Under the pieces are notes generated by a model. It did no database searches, had not been told where the DNA came from, and saw only the letters and a list, made by a program, of their open reading frames with translations. A program made the position numbers and the translations under genes. Below are positions 35,842 through 43,845 of a stretch of DNA of 64,000 bases, piece after piece (position 1 is the stretch's first letter; each line of letters opens with the position of its first letter). The DNA comes from Clostridium ihumii AP5. GTDB lineage: Bacteria; Bacillota; Clostridia; Clostridiales; Clostridiaceae. Location: the NCBI RefSeq assembly GCF_000612845.1, contig NZ_CCAT010000040.1:40228-104227 (forward strand), read 5' to 3'.

Positions 35842-36362
35842 ATTAAATCCTCCTTAGTAGCTAAAATCAATATTTCTATTAAACTATTTTAAAATTTAAT
35901 TTAAAATAAAATGATTTAATCTTAATCAAATATTAAAGAATTGTTCAAATATTTAATATATAATTTACTTGTACAGTAAATATTTGCATTAAAAATATAA
36001 TTATAATATACCATACTATCAATAAAGTACAGACATTATAATAAAAAAACTTCTATTTTTAAGTAAATTTTTGCTTTATATAAAAATTTACTTAAAAAAT
36101 AATTATTAAAAAAAACATAAATTTTAATGATTCTTTTTATTCAATTAAAGTATATCATATATAAATATAAAATGGTTACATAAATATTTCTCAAAATGAG
36201 TAATATCTTATTTTATGTAAAAATAATTAGAGATAAATTGGAAAAATGTCAAATTCATATCAAAAAAAAACGAAAGAAAAGAATGAACAAAAGAAGGTAA
36301 AAAAAAGGAGGATATAGAATAATAGTAATTGTAAAAAACTTACAAACAGGGGGAAATTAAAT
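35842..36362. other. Divergent A+T-rich intergenic region
   Basis: It separates asnB (leftward) from an unknown gene (rightward). A 23-codon basic frame at 36246-36317 has no clear ribosome binding site and is not called. No repeat element or known RNA motif is recognised. Confidence 0.45.
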
Positions 36363-36914
36363 ATGTCAGAAAGTAGAGGTAAAAGTATTACTTTTTATTA
36401 TTATGGTAATGACCATATGACAATTAATCTTTACAAATATATAAAAACTAATATAGAGAATAATGTATTTATGTATTTAAATTTGGAAGATAAAACCTAT
36501 GATTTATTGAATGAATTTTTGCAAAATACAGAAAAATTGATGGTTAAAAATGATAGTATTCAAAATGTAATATTTGAAGATGAAAAGTATGTATTGGAAG
36601 ATTTTTTAAAAAGATACAGAGATGATAAAATTTCTCTTGGATTTTATAATGTGATATTCGTTATAGATGCTAGATATATAATAGAAAATAGTAGTAAAGA
36701 AGTGTTTAAAAGACTTATAGAAAATATTTATGAAATAACTTTAAATAACGATATAACAGTATTAGTATTATATGATTTTGAAGATTATACTAGGGATGCT
36801 AAATATATAGATAAGGAAATAATAAGATTATCTTATGATAAACATAGTCATAGAATGTTTGTTAATGAAATTATTCCTATGTATGAGTTTGTGAATACTA
36901 AAAGTTTAGCTTAA
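36363..36914 (+). CDS. Hypothetical protein, 183 residues
   Basis: I cannot place this protein with confidence. It is soluble, has no Cys, and alternates strands and helices: TFYYYGNDHMTINLYKYI at the start, then NNVFMYLNLEDKTYDLLNEF, VIFVIDARYIIENS, a helix, and ITVLVLYDFEDYTRDAKYI. That order of a His-containing start, a strand and helices, and an aspartate-bearing strand is loosely like the MEDS/DcmR sensor domain, a RecA-like fold found in regulators, but the match is weak. A GGGGGAAA ribosome binding site precedes the ATG. It stands alone and ends at a terminator. The HesB-like genes that follow are on the same strand. Confidence 0.75.
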   Translation: MSESRGKSITFYYYGNDHMTINLYKYIKTNIENNVFMYLNLEDKTYDLLNEFLQNTEKLMVKNDSIQNVIFEDEKYVLEDFLKRYRDDKISLGFYNVIFVIDARYIIENSSKEVFKRLIENIYEITLNNDITVLVLYDFEDYTRDAKYIDKEIIRLSYDKHSHRMFVNEIIPMYEFVNTKSLA

Positions 36915-36929
36915 TTAATAATTGTTAAG

Positions 36930-36990
36930 ACTATAGAATAATTGTTGTTGATTAAAAAAATAATATATATTATTCTATAGTTAAAATAAT
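36930..36990 (+). terminator. Hairpin after the hypothetical gene
   Basis: ACTATAGAATAAT and ATTATTCTATAGT form a perfect 13-base-pair stem over a 26-base A+T loop; a moderately T-rich stretch follows. Confidence 0.65.
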
Positions 36991-37017
36991 TATTTTTATT
37001 AAAGAGAGGCTAAATAA

Positions 37018-37377
37018 ATGCATATTGTTGATATTAGCAAAATGGGTATAACTGAATTAAAAAAGTATTTAAAAGAAAATGATATAAGTGCAGATGTAAT
37101 AAGAATTCAATTAGTTGGAAAAATGTGCAAGGATAGCTCATTTATCTTAACATTTGATGGAAAAGATGAAAATGATAATTTAGAAGAAGTAGAAGACATA
37201 ATTTTCTTAGTTAATAAACATATTAGTGAAAAATATGGAAAACTTAAAATATTAGCTCCAAGTGAAAATGGTTTAGATGGATTTTCTGTGGTAGCAGAAA
37301 AGAAACCTAAAAGTTGTTGCTCTACAGGAAAATGTAAATCCTGTTCTAATTGTTCATCATGTTGTAAGAAAAATTAG
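37018..37377 (+). CDS. HesB-like protein with Cys-rich tail, first of three
   Basis: This 119-residue protein is a diverged member of the HesB-like (seleno)protein family, related to the IscA/HesB iron-sulphur assembly scaffolds. It begins MHIVDISKMGITELKKYLKE and has VIRIQLVGKMCKDSS. Its Cys37 lies where the second and third copies have Cys37 and the TGA-encoded residue, but the GGPAF after it is missing. The tail CCSTGKCKSC plus SNCSSCCKKN holds seven Cys. It probably binds metal or a cluster; the loss of the glycine-rich loop suggests it has changed function. AAGAGAGG precedes the ATG. Confidence 0.82.
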   Translation: MHIVDISKMGITELKKYLKENDISADVIRIQLVGKMCKDSSFILTFDGKDENDNLEEVEDIIFLVNKHISEKYGKLKILAPSENGLDGFSVVAEKKPKSCCSTGKCKSCSNCSSCCKKN

Positions 37378-37519
37378 GGATTACATAGAATATATGTTCA
37401 GAATCATAGGAAAAGTGTAAATTTATTGAAAAAATTCTAAAAATATATTATTATATATGTAGTTTAATCAATAATAGTTCTTATTAATTTAAAGTAGGGA
37501 ATTAGAAAAGGGGTATGAA

Positions 37520-37852
37520 ATGAGTATTGTAAAAGTAAGCGAAAATGCTTTTAAGGAATTTAAAAAATTTTTAGAAGAAAATGATGTGAAAACAGATGTA
37601 ATAAGAATACATTTAGCTGGAATGGGTTGTGGTGGACCAGCATTTAATCTTGTATTGGATGAAAAAAAGGAAGAGGACAATGTAGAAGTTATGGACGGGT
37701 TAACATTTTTAGTTGATAAAAATGTTACAGAACAGTTTGGAGAATTGAGTTTATTATGTGCTGATGAAAATGGCATGGGCGGTTTTTCCATAGAAACAGA
37801 GAAAAAAGTTGAAGGTGGCTGTTGTTCTGGTTGTTCAGGATGTGGCGAATAA
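37520..37852 (+). CDS. HesB-like protein, Cys form, second of three
   Basis: A 110-residue HesB/IscA-like protein. It has VIRIHLAGMGCGGPAFNLVL with Cys37 in the conserved loop, LTFLVDKNVTEQFG, and ADENGMGGFSIE near residue 88. The classical pair of C-terminal Cys of IscA in a CxC is replaced by a tail GGCCSGCSGCGE. It is the direct Cys-containing equivalent of the third copy, in which Cys37 is a TGA codon. This pairing strongly supports reading that TGA as selenocysteine. Role in iron-sulphur or sulphur handling is inferred from the family. AAAAGGGG precedes the ATG, and a terminator follows. Confidence 0.88.
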   Translation: MSIVKVSENAFKEFKKFLEENDVKTDVIRIHLAGMGCGGPAFNLVLDEKKEEDNVEVMDGLTFLVDKNVTEQFGELSLLCADENGMGGFSIETEKKVEGGCCSGCSGCGE

Positions 37853-37860
37853 AAAATATT

Positions 37861-37893
37861 AAAAGGTAAAGCTTTTTTAAGCTTTACCTTTTA
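37861..37893 (+). terminator. Terminator of the second HesB-like gene
   Basis: AAAAGGTAAAGC pairs with GCTTTACCTTTT around a TTTTTTAA loop, directly after the stop codon. Confidence 0.88.
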
Positions 37894-38106
37894 TTTTTGA
37901 GCTTTTTAGCATATACTATTTGAAATACTAATAGAAGAGCTTTAAAAAATTATTGATTTAAATAGCAAGATATATTATTATGTAATTATTCTAATTAATA
38001 ATTGTTATCAACAACTTTGTCTTAAAAAGTTGATAAGTTATATTTGAATTGAAATTTTAAAACTTAAAAATGCTATTTTATAGCATAAAAAAGGAGAGAA
38101 GGATAA

Positions 38107-38436
38107 ATGAACATTATAAAAGTTAGTGAAAATGCTTTTAAAGAATTCAAAGAATTCTTAAAAGAAAATGAAGTAACTGCAGATGTTATAAGAATACACT
38201 TTGCAGGCATGGGTTGAGGAGGCCCAGCTTTTAGTCTTGTTCTGGATGAACAAAAAGAAACTGATAATACACAAACAGTAGATGGATTAACATTTTTAGT
38301 AGATAAAGAAGTAACTGAGCAATTTGGTACATTATCACTATTATCTGGTGAAGAAAATGGAATGGGTGGTTTCTCAATAGAACCAGAGAAAAAACCAGAG
38401 AGCAATGGATGCTCATCTTGTTCAAGTTGCGGTTAA
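38107..38436 (+). CDS. HesB-like selenoprotein, with in-frame TGA (Sec37), third of three
   Basis: Reading from ATG at 38107 (behind AAAGGAGAG) through the TGA at 38215-38217 to TAA at 38434-38436 gives 109 residues. The TGA is codon 37, exactly where the second copy has Cys in GMGCGGPAF; here it is GMG-U-GGPAF. Both sides of the TGA match the paralogue closely: FKEFKEFLKENEVTADVIRI before, and LTFLVDKEVTEQFG and EENGMGGFSIE after, so the frame is conserved across the stop. A bacterial SECIS-like hairpin follows. HesB-like proteins with Sec at this Cys are a described family (HesB-related selenoproteins). The tail GCSSCSSCG may bind metal. Nothing in the window encodes SelA, SelB or SelD. Confidence 0.9.
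38215..38257 (+). promoter_or_regulatory. Selenocysteine codon and bacterial SECIS-like hairpin
   Basis: After the TGA at 38215-38217, TTGTTC (38237-38242) pairs with GAACAA (38248-38253) around the loop TGGAT, with CTTTT and AAAAG able to extend it past a small bulge. The loop starts 25 bases after the TGA and has G as its second base, within the rules described for bacterial SECIS elements. It lies inside the coding region, as bacterial SECIS must. Confidence 0.78.
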
Positions 38437-38451
38437 TAAAACTTATACATA

Positions 38452-38486
38452 AAAAAAGCATGAACCTTTAGGTTCATGCTTTTTTG
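38452..38486 (+). terminator. Terminator of the selenoprotein gene
   Basis: AAAAAAGCATGAACC and GGTTCATGCTTTTTT form a 15-base-pair stem around TTTA, 16 bases after the stop codon. Confidence 0.93.
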
Positions 38487-38496
38487 CATTTACAAA

Positions 38497-38622
38497 CATT
38501 AACTTTTCACTGTTCACTCTTAGTTTTTAATTGGTTCCAAATATAAAAATAGAAATAATATGTAACTTTAGTATTATCATTTGAGAAAGCTATTATTTAA
38601 AATTTTAGCTTGGAACCCTATA
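38497..38622 (+). repeat. Intergenic inverted-repeat element, copy 11 (right end only)
   Basis: Only the right part is present, from a TTCACTGTTCACTCTT arm through TTGGTTCCAAATATAAAAAT to AGCTTGGAACCCTATA. The left half and core are missing. Confidence 0.72.
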
Positions 38623-38718
38623 TATTGAATCAAAAATAAATTCTAACATAATATAAATATATGGAAATAAGTTTTAAATTTAATTTGTGATTTTATGGTG
38701 AAATTTTATGTTAAAATT

Positions 38719-38774
38719 AAGATGAATTTATAATATTATGATTGTGATAAATATTATAATAGAGATTTCATCTT
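38719..38774 (+). promoter_or_regulatory. Long hairpin upstream of mgtC-like gene, function unknown
   Basis: AAGATGAA and TTTCATCTT, together with TTATAATATT and AATATTATAA inside, form a long imperfect stem followed by AGTTTTATTTAT. It could be a terminator within the leader or the end of another transcript. I do not see the conserved sequences of an M-box magnesium riboswitch. Confidence 0.4.
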
Positions 38775-38885
38775 AGTTTTATTTATATATTTATATTTTA
38801 AAATATTAGATATGAAATAATAAAAATCGCAATATTTTGAATTTGATATTATTTTAGTATTATAGTTATTCTTGGAGGAGAGATT

Positions 38886-39584
38886 ATGGACAGATATGAG
38901 ATAATACTGAGGCTTATGTTAGCATTTGTTATAGGTGGTGTAATTGGATACAACAGAGAAAACAATCATAGTCCAGCAGGATTAAGAACTCATATATTAG
39001 TATGTGTAGGTGCAGCTTGTACATCGTTAGTACAACTTTCTATTTTAGAATATACTGCTGAATTAGTTAAAATAAATGTAGATTTAACTAATATTATGAA
39101 AATAGATTTATCAAGGCTTGGTGCACAAGTTATAACAGGAGTAGGTTTTTTAGGTGCTGGTACTATAATACATGAAAAAGGATTAGTTAAAGGTCTTACT
39201 ACGGCAGCATCAGTTTGGATTGTTGCTTGCATAGGTATTGGAATAGGATTTGGATTCTATTTTTTAGCAATATCTTCATCTATAATAGTATATTTATCAT
39301 TAGTTTCATTAAAAAAAGCAGAAAAGAAATTTATAGAAAAAACTAAAGATATAAAACTTTATATAGAATATGTAGATAAATATGAAGCAACTAGAGTATT
39401 AGAAGAAATTTTAAGGGAAAAAAATGCCAAGATTTTGTCGTTAGAATGCAATTTTAAAGAAGAATGTAATAAAAATGTAGAATGCTGTATATACTATATG
39501 ATGATTCCAGTAAGTATTAATAATCTAGAGTTTATAAATGATCTTAGTATCACTGGCAGATTTAAGTGTGTGAAGATAATATAA
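38886..39584 (+). CDS. MgtC/SapB family membrane protein
   Basis: The 232-residue protein has four or five helices followed by a soluble ACT-like domain of about 90 residues. Family marks are RLMLAFVIGGVIGYNREN at the start with SPAGLRTHILVCVGAA, RLGAQVITGVGFLGAGTI around residue 79 and GLTTAASVWIVACIGIGIG after it. In pathogens MgtC affects magnesium and phosphate balance and the F-type ATPase; in other bacteria the role is open. The ATG follows TTGGAGGAGA. A small gene follows 37 bases later, likely co-transcribed. The upstream hairpin at 38719-38774 may regulate it. Confidence 0.93.
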   Translation: MDRYEIILRLMLAFVIGGVIGYNRENNHSPAGLRTHILVCVGAACTSLVQLSILEYTAELVKINVDLTNIMKIDLSRLGAQVITGVGFLGAGTIIHEKGLVKGLTTAASVWIVACIGIGIGFGFYFLAISSSIIVYLSLVSLKKAEKKFIEKTKDIKLYIEYVDKYEATRVLEEILREKNAKILSLECNFKEECNKNVECCIYYMMIPVSINNLEFINDLSITGRFKCVKII

Positions 39585-39621
39585 AATTTAAACTCTAGAA
39601 TAATAAGGAGAGAAAGCAAAA

Positions 39622-39933
39622 ATGAGTATAACAATCGTTTCTTTTATTATTCTTATAGGAGCATTATATACTATGGTTATAACCCTAAAAAGATATGAGG
39701 ATAAAGAAAGAAAAGTATTAACACTTGAAGAATGTGAACATATTATTGTTTGGCAAAATGATCCTAGCAGGAAAGTTTCACCACCAGAAAAATTAGATAA
39801 GATAATTGAAAGAGTTACTAGAGGTGAAATTGTTAAGGTAAAAAATAAAAAAGTATATAATGAAGTAATGAGAATAAGTAGCAAAGCTATAAAATTTAAT
39901 AATTTAATACTTGTAAAACAAAACAAAAAGTGA
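39622..39933 (+). CDS. Small membrane-anchored hypothetical protein
   Basis: The 103-residue product has one N-terminal helix (MSITIVSFIILIGALYTMVI) and a charged soluble part: RYEDKERKVLTLEECEHII, VWQNDPSRKVSPPEKLDKI, and a basic end. I do not recognise it. AAGGAGAG precedes the ATG, and the gene follows the MgtC gene closely, so it may be its accessory protein. The promoter of the uracil permease leader overlaps its last codons. Confidence 0.72.
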   Translation: MSITIVSFIILIGALYTMVITLKRYEDKERKVLTLEECEHIIVWQNDPSRKVSPPEKLDKIIERVTRGEIVKVKNKKVYNEVMRISSKAIKFNNLILVKQNKK

Positions 39934-39939
39934 TAGAAT
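39911..39939 (+). promoter_or_regulatory. Likely promoter of the uracil permease transcript
   Basis: TTGTAA and TAGAAT are separated by 17 bases. The start of transcription would fall near 39946, just before the first PyrR loop. Confidence 0.5.
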
Positions 39940-39951
39940 GAATAAAAATAG

Positions 39952-40058
39952 AAATCTTTAAACAGTCCAGAGAGACCGCAAGATTTAAAAATGAGAAGAG
40001 ATATAATAACTATTACTTGGAATTTATAACTTCTTGCGGTCTACGCAAGAAGTTTTTT
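39952..40058 (+). promoter_or_regulatory. PyrR-dependent transcription attenuator
   Basis: AAATCTT (39952-39958) and AAGATTT (39980-39986) close a hairpin whose top is GTC-CAGAGA-GAC, the standard PyrR-binding loop. Downstream, ACTTCTTGCG and CGCAAGAAGT (40029-40053) make a terminator followed by six T. GACCGCAAGA of the loop region can pair perfectly with TCTTGCGGTC at 40032-40041 to form an antiterminator. Thus PyrR with UMP would favour termination and uridine shortage would allow read-through. Confidence 0.88.
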
Positions 40059-40090
40059 ATTTTACATTAAAATTTAAAAGACAAGTATTG

Positions 40091-40158
40091 CCTTTTAATC
40101 AGTCCAGAGAGGCTGAAAGGGAGAAATTAAGTTTCTCCTTGAAAAAAATTTCAGGAGG
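40091..40158 (+). promoter_or_regulatory. Second PyrR-type loop with a switch over the ribosome binding site
   Basis: CCTTTT...AAAGGG (40091-40121) encloses another CAGTCCAGAGAGGCTG loop. Next, GGAGAAA and TTTCTCC (40120-40138) can pair. Alternatively CTCCTTGAAA and TTTCAGGAG (40135-40157) can pair, hiding the ribosome binding site AGGAGG and running into seven T just before the ATG. Binding at the loop would use bases of the GGGAGAAA arm, favouring the closed form. This suggests a second layer of control. Confidence 0.7.
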
Positions 40159-40165
40159 TTTTTTT

Positions 40166-41467
40166 ATGTCAGAAAAAGTTGTTTATTCAAATGAGGTTAA
40201 AGGAAATATTTTATTCGAAAAATTAAAAAGAATAGTTTTAGCAAGTCAACACTTAATTGCAATGTTTGGTGCTACGGTATTAGTTCCAATACTTACAGGA
40301 TTTGATCCATCTATTGCACTTGTAGCAGCAGGATGTGGAACATTAATTTTTCACTTATGTACTAAAGGTAAGGTACCTGTGTTTTTAGGCTCATCTTTTG
40401 CATTCATATCAGTTATAGTTACTGTTAAAGAAGTTCATAATGGAGATTTAAGATATGCACAAGGTGGAATTATGGTTGCAGGACTTATATATGTAATACT
40501 ATCATTTTGCGTAAAAAAGATAGGTGTGCATAATATAAAAAGATATTTTCCAGCACAAGTTATAGGACCGATGATAATAGTAATAGGATTAAATCTAATA
40601 CCTACAGCACTCCAGATGGCATCTCAAAATATTATAGTAGCAATAGTTACATTGTCAGTAGCAATTTTAATAAGAGTATTCTGTAAAGGATTCTTAAAGC
40701 AATTATCTATATTATTAGCAGTTATTGTAGGATATTTATTAGCATTATCATTAGGAATAGTAGATACAACAATAATAACTAGTGCACCTATAGTAGCTAT
40801 ACCTAAATTTACATTACCTAAGTTTGATTTTGGGTCAATAATGGTAATCGCACCAGTGGTTTTAGCAGTACTAATGGAACATGTTGGCGACATAACTACA
40901 AATGGTCAAGTTGTAGGAAAAAACTTTATTGAAGATCCAGGTTTAAATAGAACTTTACTAGGAGATGGACTTGCAACAATGTTCTCAGCATTAATAGGAG
41001 GACCTGCAAATACAACATATGGAGAAAACACTGGAGTACTTGCATTAACAAAAAATTATGATCCATCAATATTAAGACTTACAGCAGTTATAGCAATATT
41101 ATTAGGGGTAGTTTCAAAGGTAGGAGGATTTTTACAATCAATTCCTTCATCTGTAATGGGTGGAATAAGCATAATATTATTCTCAATGATAGCTATGGTT
41201 GGTGTAAAAAGCATAAAAAATGATAATGTAAAATTTGATTTAAGAAATAGTATTGTTATGTTAACTATAGTAGTTTTAGGATTAGGAACAACATTATTAG
41301 AAAAGAAATTTGGAGTATCATTAGGAATACCAGTTACAGAAACAGTAAAAATATCAGGATTAAGTTTAGCTGCAATAGTTGGAGTAACTTTAAATGCAGT
41401 ATTAAATAGAAAACAAATAAAAAAAGAAAAAGCTATGTCTGAAAGCAAATCAGAATTAGCTTGTTAA
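40166..41467 (+). CDS. uraA: Uracil permease, NCS2 family
   Basis: This 433-residue protein has the fourteen-helix NCS2 layout and should bring uracil into the cell with protons. Markers are SQHLIAMFGATVLVPILTGFD near the start (as SQHLIAMFGA then TVLVPIL), FLGSSFAFI, VMEHVGDI-like VLMEHVGDITTNG and the conserved GLATMFSALIGGPANTTYGE (20 residues). The start is the ATG at 40166, seven bases after AGGAGG; an upstream in-frame start would lie in the leader hairpins. The two PyrR-type leader elements place it in the pyrimidine regulon and favour uracil over xanthine as substrate. Confidence 0.95.
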   Translation: MSEKVVYSNEVKGNILFEKLKRIVLASQHLIAMFGATVLVPILTGFDPSIALVAAGCGTLIFHLCTKGKVPVFLGSSFAFISVIVTVKEVHNGDLRYAQGGIMVAGLIYVILSFCVKKIGVHNIKRYFPAQVIGPMIIVIGLNLIPTALQMASQNIIVAIVTLSVAILIRVFCKGFLKQLSILLAVIVGYLLALSLGIVDTTIITSAPIVAIPKFTLPKFDFGSIMVIAPVVLAVLMEHVGDITTNGQVVGKNFIEDPGLNRTLLGDGLATMFSALIGGPANTTYGENTGVLALTKNYDPSILRLTAVIAILLGVVSKVGGFLQSIPSSVMGGISIILFSMIAMVGVKSIKNDNVKFDLRNSIVMLTIVVLGLGTTLLEKKFGVSLGIPVTETVKISGLSLAAIVGVTLNAVLNRKQIKKEKAMSESKSELAC

Positions 41468-41555
41468 TATAGAAAAAGAAGACATACTTATTTTTGAGAT
41501 AGCTAAACTTTAATTTAAAATTATAAATTTTAAAATTAAATATATAAAAAGCTTT

Positions 41556-41600
41556 AAATTGCTATAAAATCTAAAATGACTTTATAGCAATTTTTATTTT
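41556..41600 (+). terminator. Terminator after uraA
   Basis: AAATTGCTATAAA and TTTATAGCAATTT form a 13-base-pair stem, followed by TTATTTTT. Confidence 0.85.
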
Positions 41601-41964
41601 TATAAATAAAAATTTACAAATTATATATAAAAGTTAACTTTGAGTGAATTTTTTTAAAATTTTTTAAAAAATATTTTTTGAATAAAAAATAGTTATATAT
41701 GAATTATTATGAAAAATGTATAAAATAGGATGAATAACAAAGTATACATAATTATATTAAATTTGGAGAATAATAATAATATACTTAATGAATTTTAAAA
41801 ATACTAATAAAATTAAATATATGTATTAAAATCCAATAAACAGAAAAGAAAGAATAAAAAGAAAATTAAGAAATAAGTCGAAAACTATTGAAAAATATAG
41901 AAAAAACTATATAATGAAAATGTAACAAATTTAACAAAAATTTAAAAAATAAAGGGGGACAAAA
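41601..41964. other. A+T-rich promoter region of the first YfcC gene
   Basis: A 364-base gap of over 80 percent A+T. No repeat element, riboswitch or gene is recognised. It must hold a promoter, but A+T richness prevents a reliable choice. Confidence 0.45.
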
Positions 41965-43482
41965 ATGAGTAAAGAAAAAAAGAAGAAAAAATCATTTCCG
42001 ACGGCCTTTACAGTGCTGTTTATAGTATTAATCCTTGTAGCATTACTTACTTATTTAGTACCAGCAGGAAGTTATGCAAAACTTAAATATGATGTAGAAT
42101 CAGATAAGTTTATGGTAACTATGCCTAAAGGAGATGTTACTGAGTTAGATCCAACACAAGAAACTTTAGAAAAACTTGGAGTTAAAGTAGATGTTGAAAA
42201 GTTCACAAGTGGAAAAATTAGCAAACCAATAGCTATTCCAGATACATATGAAGAACTAGAACAACAACCACAAGGTTTCTTTGAAGTTTTAGCAGCACCA
42301 ATACAAGGTGTTTATGATTCAATTGATATTATAATGTTTGTATTTATATTAGGTGGAATTATAGGAGTTATAAATCATTCTGGAGCTTTTGATGCTGGAA
42401 TTGCTAGTTTGTCAAGAGCTACTAAAGGAAAAGAAATGTTACTTATAGTTATAGTTACTGTATTAGTAGCAGCAGGTGGAACTAGTTTTGGACTTGCAGA
42501 AGAAACAATAGCGTTTTATCCAATACTAATGCCTATATATCTTGTATCAGGATATGATGCACTTGTTTGTATAGCAGCTATATACTTAGGTTCAACAATA
42601 GGAACAATGTTTGCGACAACTAACCCATTCTCTGTAGTTACAGGTTCTAATGCAGCAGGTGTAAACTTTACTGATGGAATGTTATTTAGAGGAATAGGTC
42701 TTGTTTTAGCAGTAACATTAGCATTAATATACATAATCCGTTATGCTAAGAAAGTTCAACATGATGCTAAAAATTCATATATATATGAAGACAAAGATCA
42801 TATAGAAAATAAATTCTTAAGTGGATATGATGCTGATAATTTACCAGAATTCAATATAAGAAGAAAGCTTATGCTTATAATATTTGCACTTGCATTCGTA
42901 GTTATGGTTTGGGGAGTTTCAACAAAAGGTTGGGGCTTCAAAGATATGACAGCTCTATTCTTAATAGTAGGAATAGTTATCGGAATAGTTTCAGGTATGG
43001 GCGAAAAAGTATTTGTTGATAAGTTCGTAACTGGAGCAGGAGATTTAATAGGAGTTGCTCTTATTATAGGAGTTGCAAGGGGAGTAAACATAATAATGGA
43101 AAGTGGACTTATAAGTGACACTATTCTATATTTCTCTTCAAACTTAGTAACTGGAATGAACTCAATACTATTTATATTAGTTATGGTAGTTATATTCTGT
43201 GTATTAGGATTCTTTATACCATCATCATCAGGTCTTGCAACACTTGCAATGCCAATTATGGCACCACTTGCTGATTCAGTAGGATTATCAAGAGATACTA
43301 TAGTTAGTGCTTATATCTATGGTCAAGGATTAATGTCTTTCATTACACCAACAGGATTAATACTTGCATCATTAGAAATGGTAGATGTAACATATAACAA
43401 ATGGTTAAAATTTGTATTGCCACTAATGGGAATGATAGGTGGAATAGGAATTGCAATGTTAATAATTCAAGTTTTAGTATAA
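41965..43482 (+). CDS. YfcC family transporter, first copy
   Basis: The 505-residue protein belongs to the DcuC-like/YfcC group, whose members are thought to exchange amino acids or short organic acids. A basic tip (KEKKKKKSFPTAFTVLFI) leads into the first helix, then a soluble stretch of about 70 residues, then about eleven helices. VFILGGIIGVINHSGAFDAG, GGTSFGLAEETIAFYPIL and GFFIPSSSGLATLAMPIMAP are conserved. It matches the next gene nearly throughout. AAAGGGGGAC precedes the ATG. The substrate cannot be told; basic amino acid antiport has been suggested for relatives. Confidence 0.9.
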   Translation: MSKEKKKKKSFPTAFTVLFIVLILVALLTYLVPAGSYAKLKYDVESDKFMVTMPKGDVTELDPTQETLEKLGVKVDVEKFTSGKISKPIAIPDTYEELEQQPQGFFEVLAAPIQGVYDSIDIIMFVFILGGIIGVINHSGAFDAGIASLSRATKGKEMLLIVIVTVLVAAGGTSFGLAEETIAFYPILMPIYLVSGYDALVCIAAIYLGSTIGTMFATTNPFSVVTGSNAAGVNFTDGMLFRGIGLVLAVTLALIYIIRYAKKVQHDAKNSYIYEDKDHIENKFLSGYDADNLPEFNIRRKLMLIIFALAFVVMVWGVSTKGWGFKDMTALFLIVGIVIGIVSGMGEKVFVDKFVTGAGDLIGVALIIGVARGVNIIMESGLISDTILYFSSNLVTGMNSILFILVMVVIFCVLGFFIPSSSGLATLAMPIMAPLADSVGLSRDTIVSAYIYGQGLMSFITPTGLILASLEMVDVTYNKWLKFVLPLMGMIGGIGIAMLIIQVLV

Positions 43483-43505
43483 TTAAATTATTAATAACAT
43501 ATTAA

Positions 43506-43548
43506 AAATAGTAGAGAATGTTTATAGCAATCTCTACTATTTTTTTTA
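43506..43548 (+). terminator. Terminator between the two YfcC genes
   Basis: AATAGTAGAGA and TCTCTACTATT form an 11-base-pair stem with eight T after it, so each copy has its own transcript. Confidence 0.9.
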
Positions 43549-43845
43549 TTTGTAAAGAAAACAAGTTGATTTACTATATATAAGCAAATTTAACTTTTAA
43601 AGTTGTTAATAGAATATTAGTATAAAATAATTAAAAATGTAGAATAAAATATTTATATTGAAAATAAATACTTTTTATTTGTATATAATTCTTATGAAAT
43701 TTAAGAAAAACTAAAAATTTAAAAAATTCGAAAAACTTAGACAAAAAAGTAAAATGTAAAGGTAAAATCTATTGAAAAAAAATAAGGAGTGATAATATAA
43801 TATAAGTAAAAATATATAAAATTACAAAAAAATGGGGGAATACAA

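Noticed and set aside
35842..36100. T-box leader for asnB
   Set aside because: I looked on the - strand for the conserved T-box block (AGGGTGGNACCGCG) and a specifier hairpin and did not find them.
36246..36317. 23-codon basic frame before the hypothetical gene at 36363
   Set aside because: Only a weak GGA precedes the ATG, and the sequence is a poly-A-rich stretch that naturally encodes Lys.
38886..39000. M-box magnesium riboswitch before the MgtC gene
   Set aside because: The conserved M-box blocks are not present in the leader; only an unassigned hairpin is seen.
40034..40165. Earlier in-frame start for the uracil permease
   Set aside because: It falls inside the attenuator terminator hairpin; the true start at 40166 follows AGGAGG.
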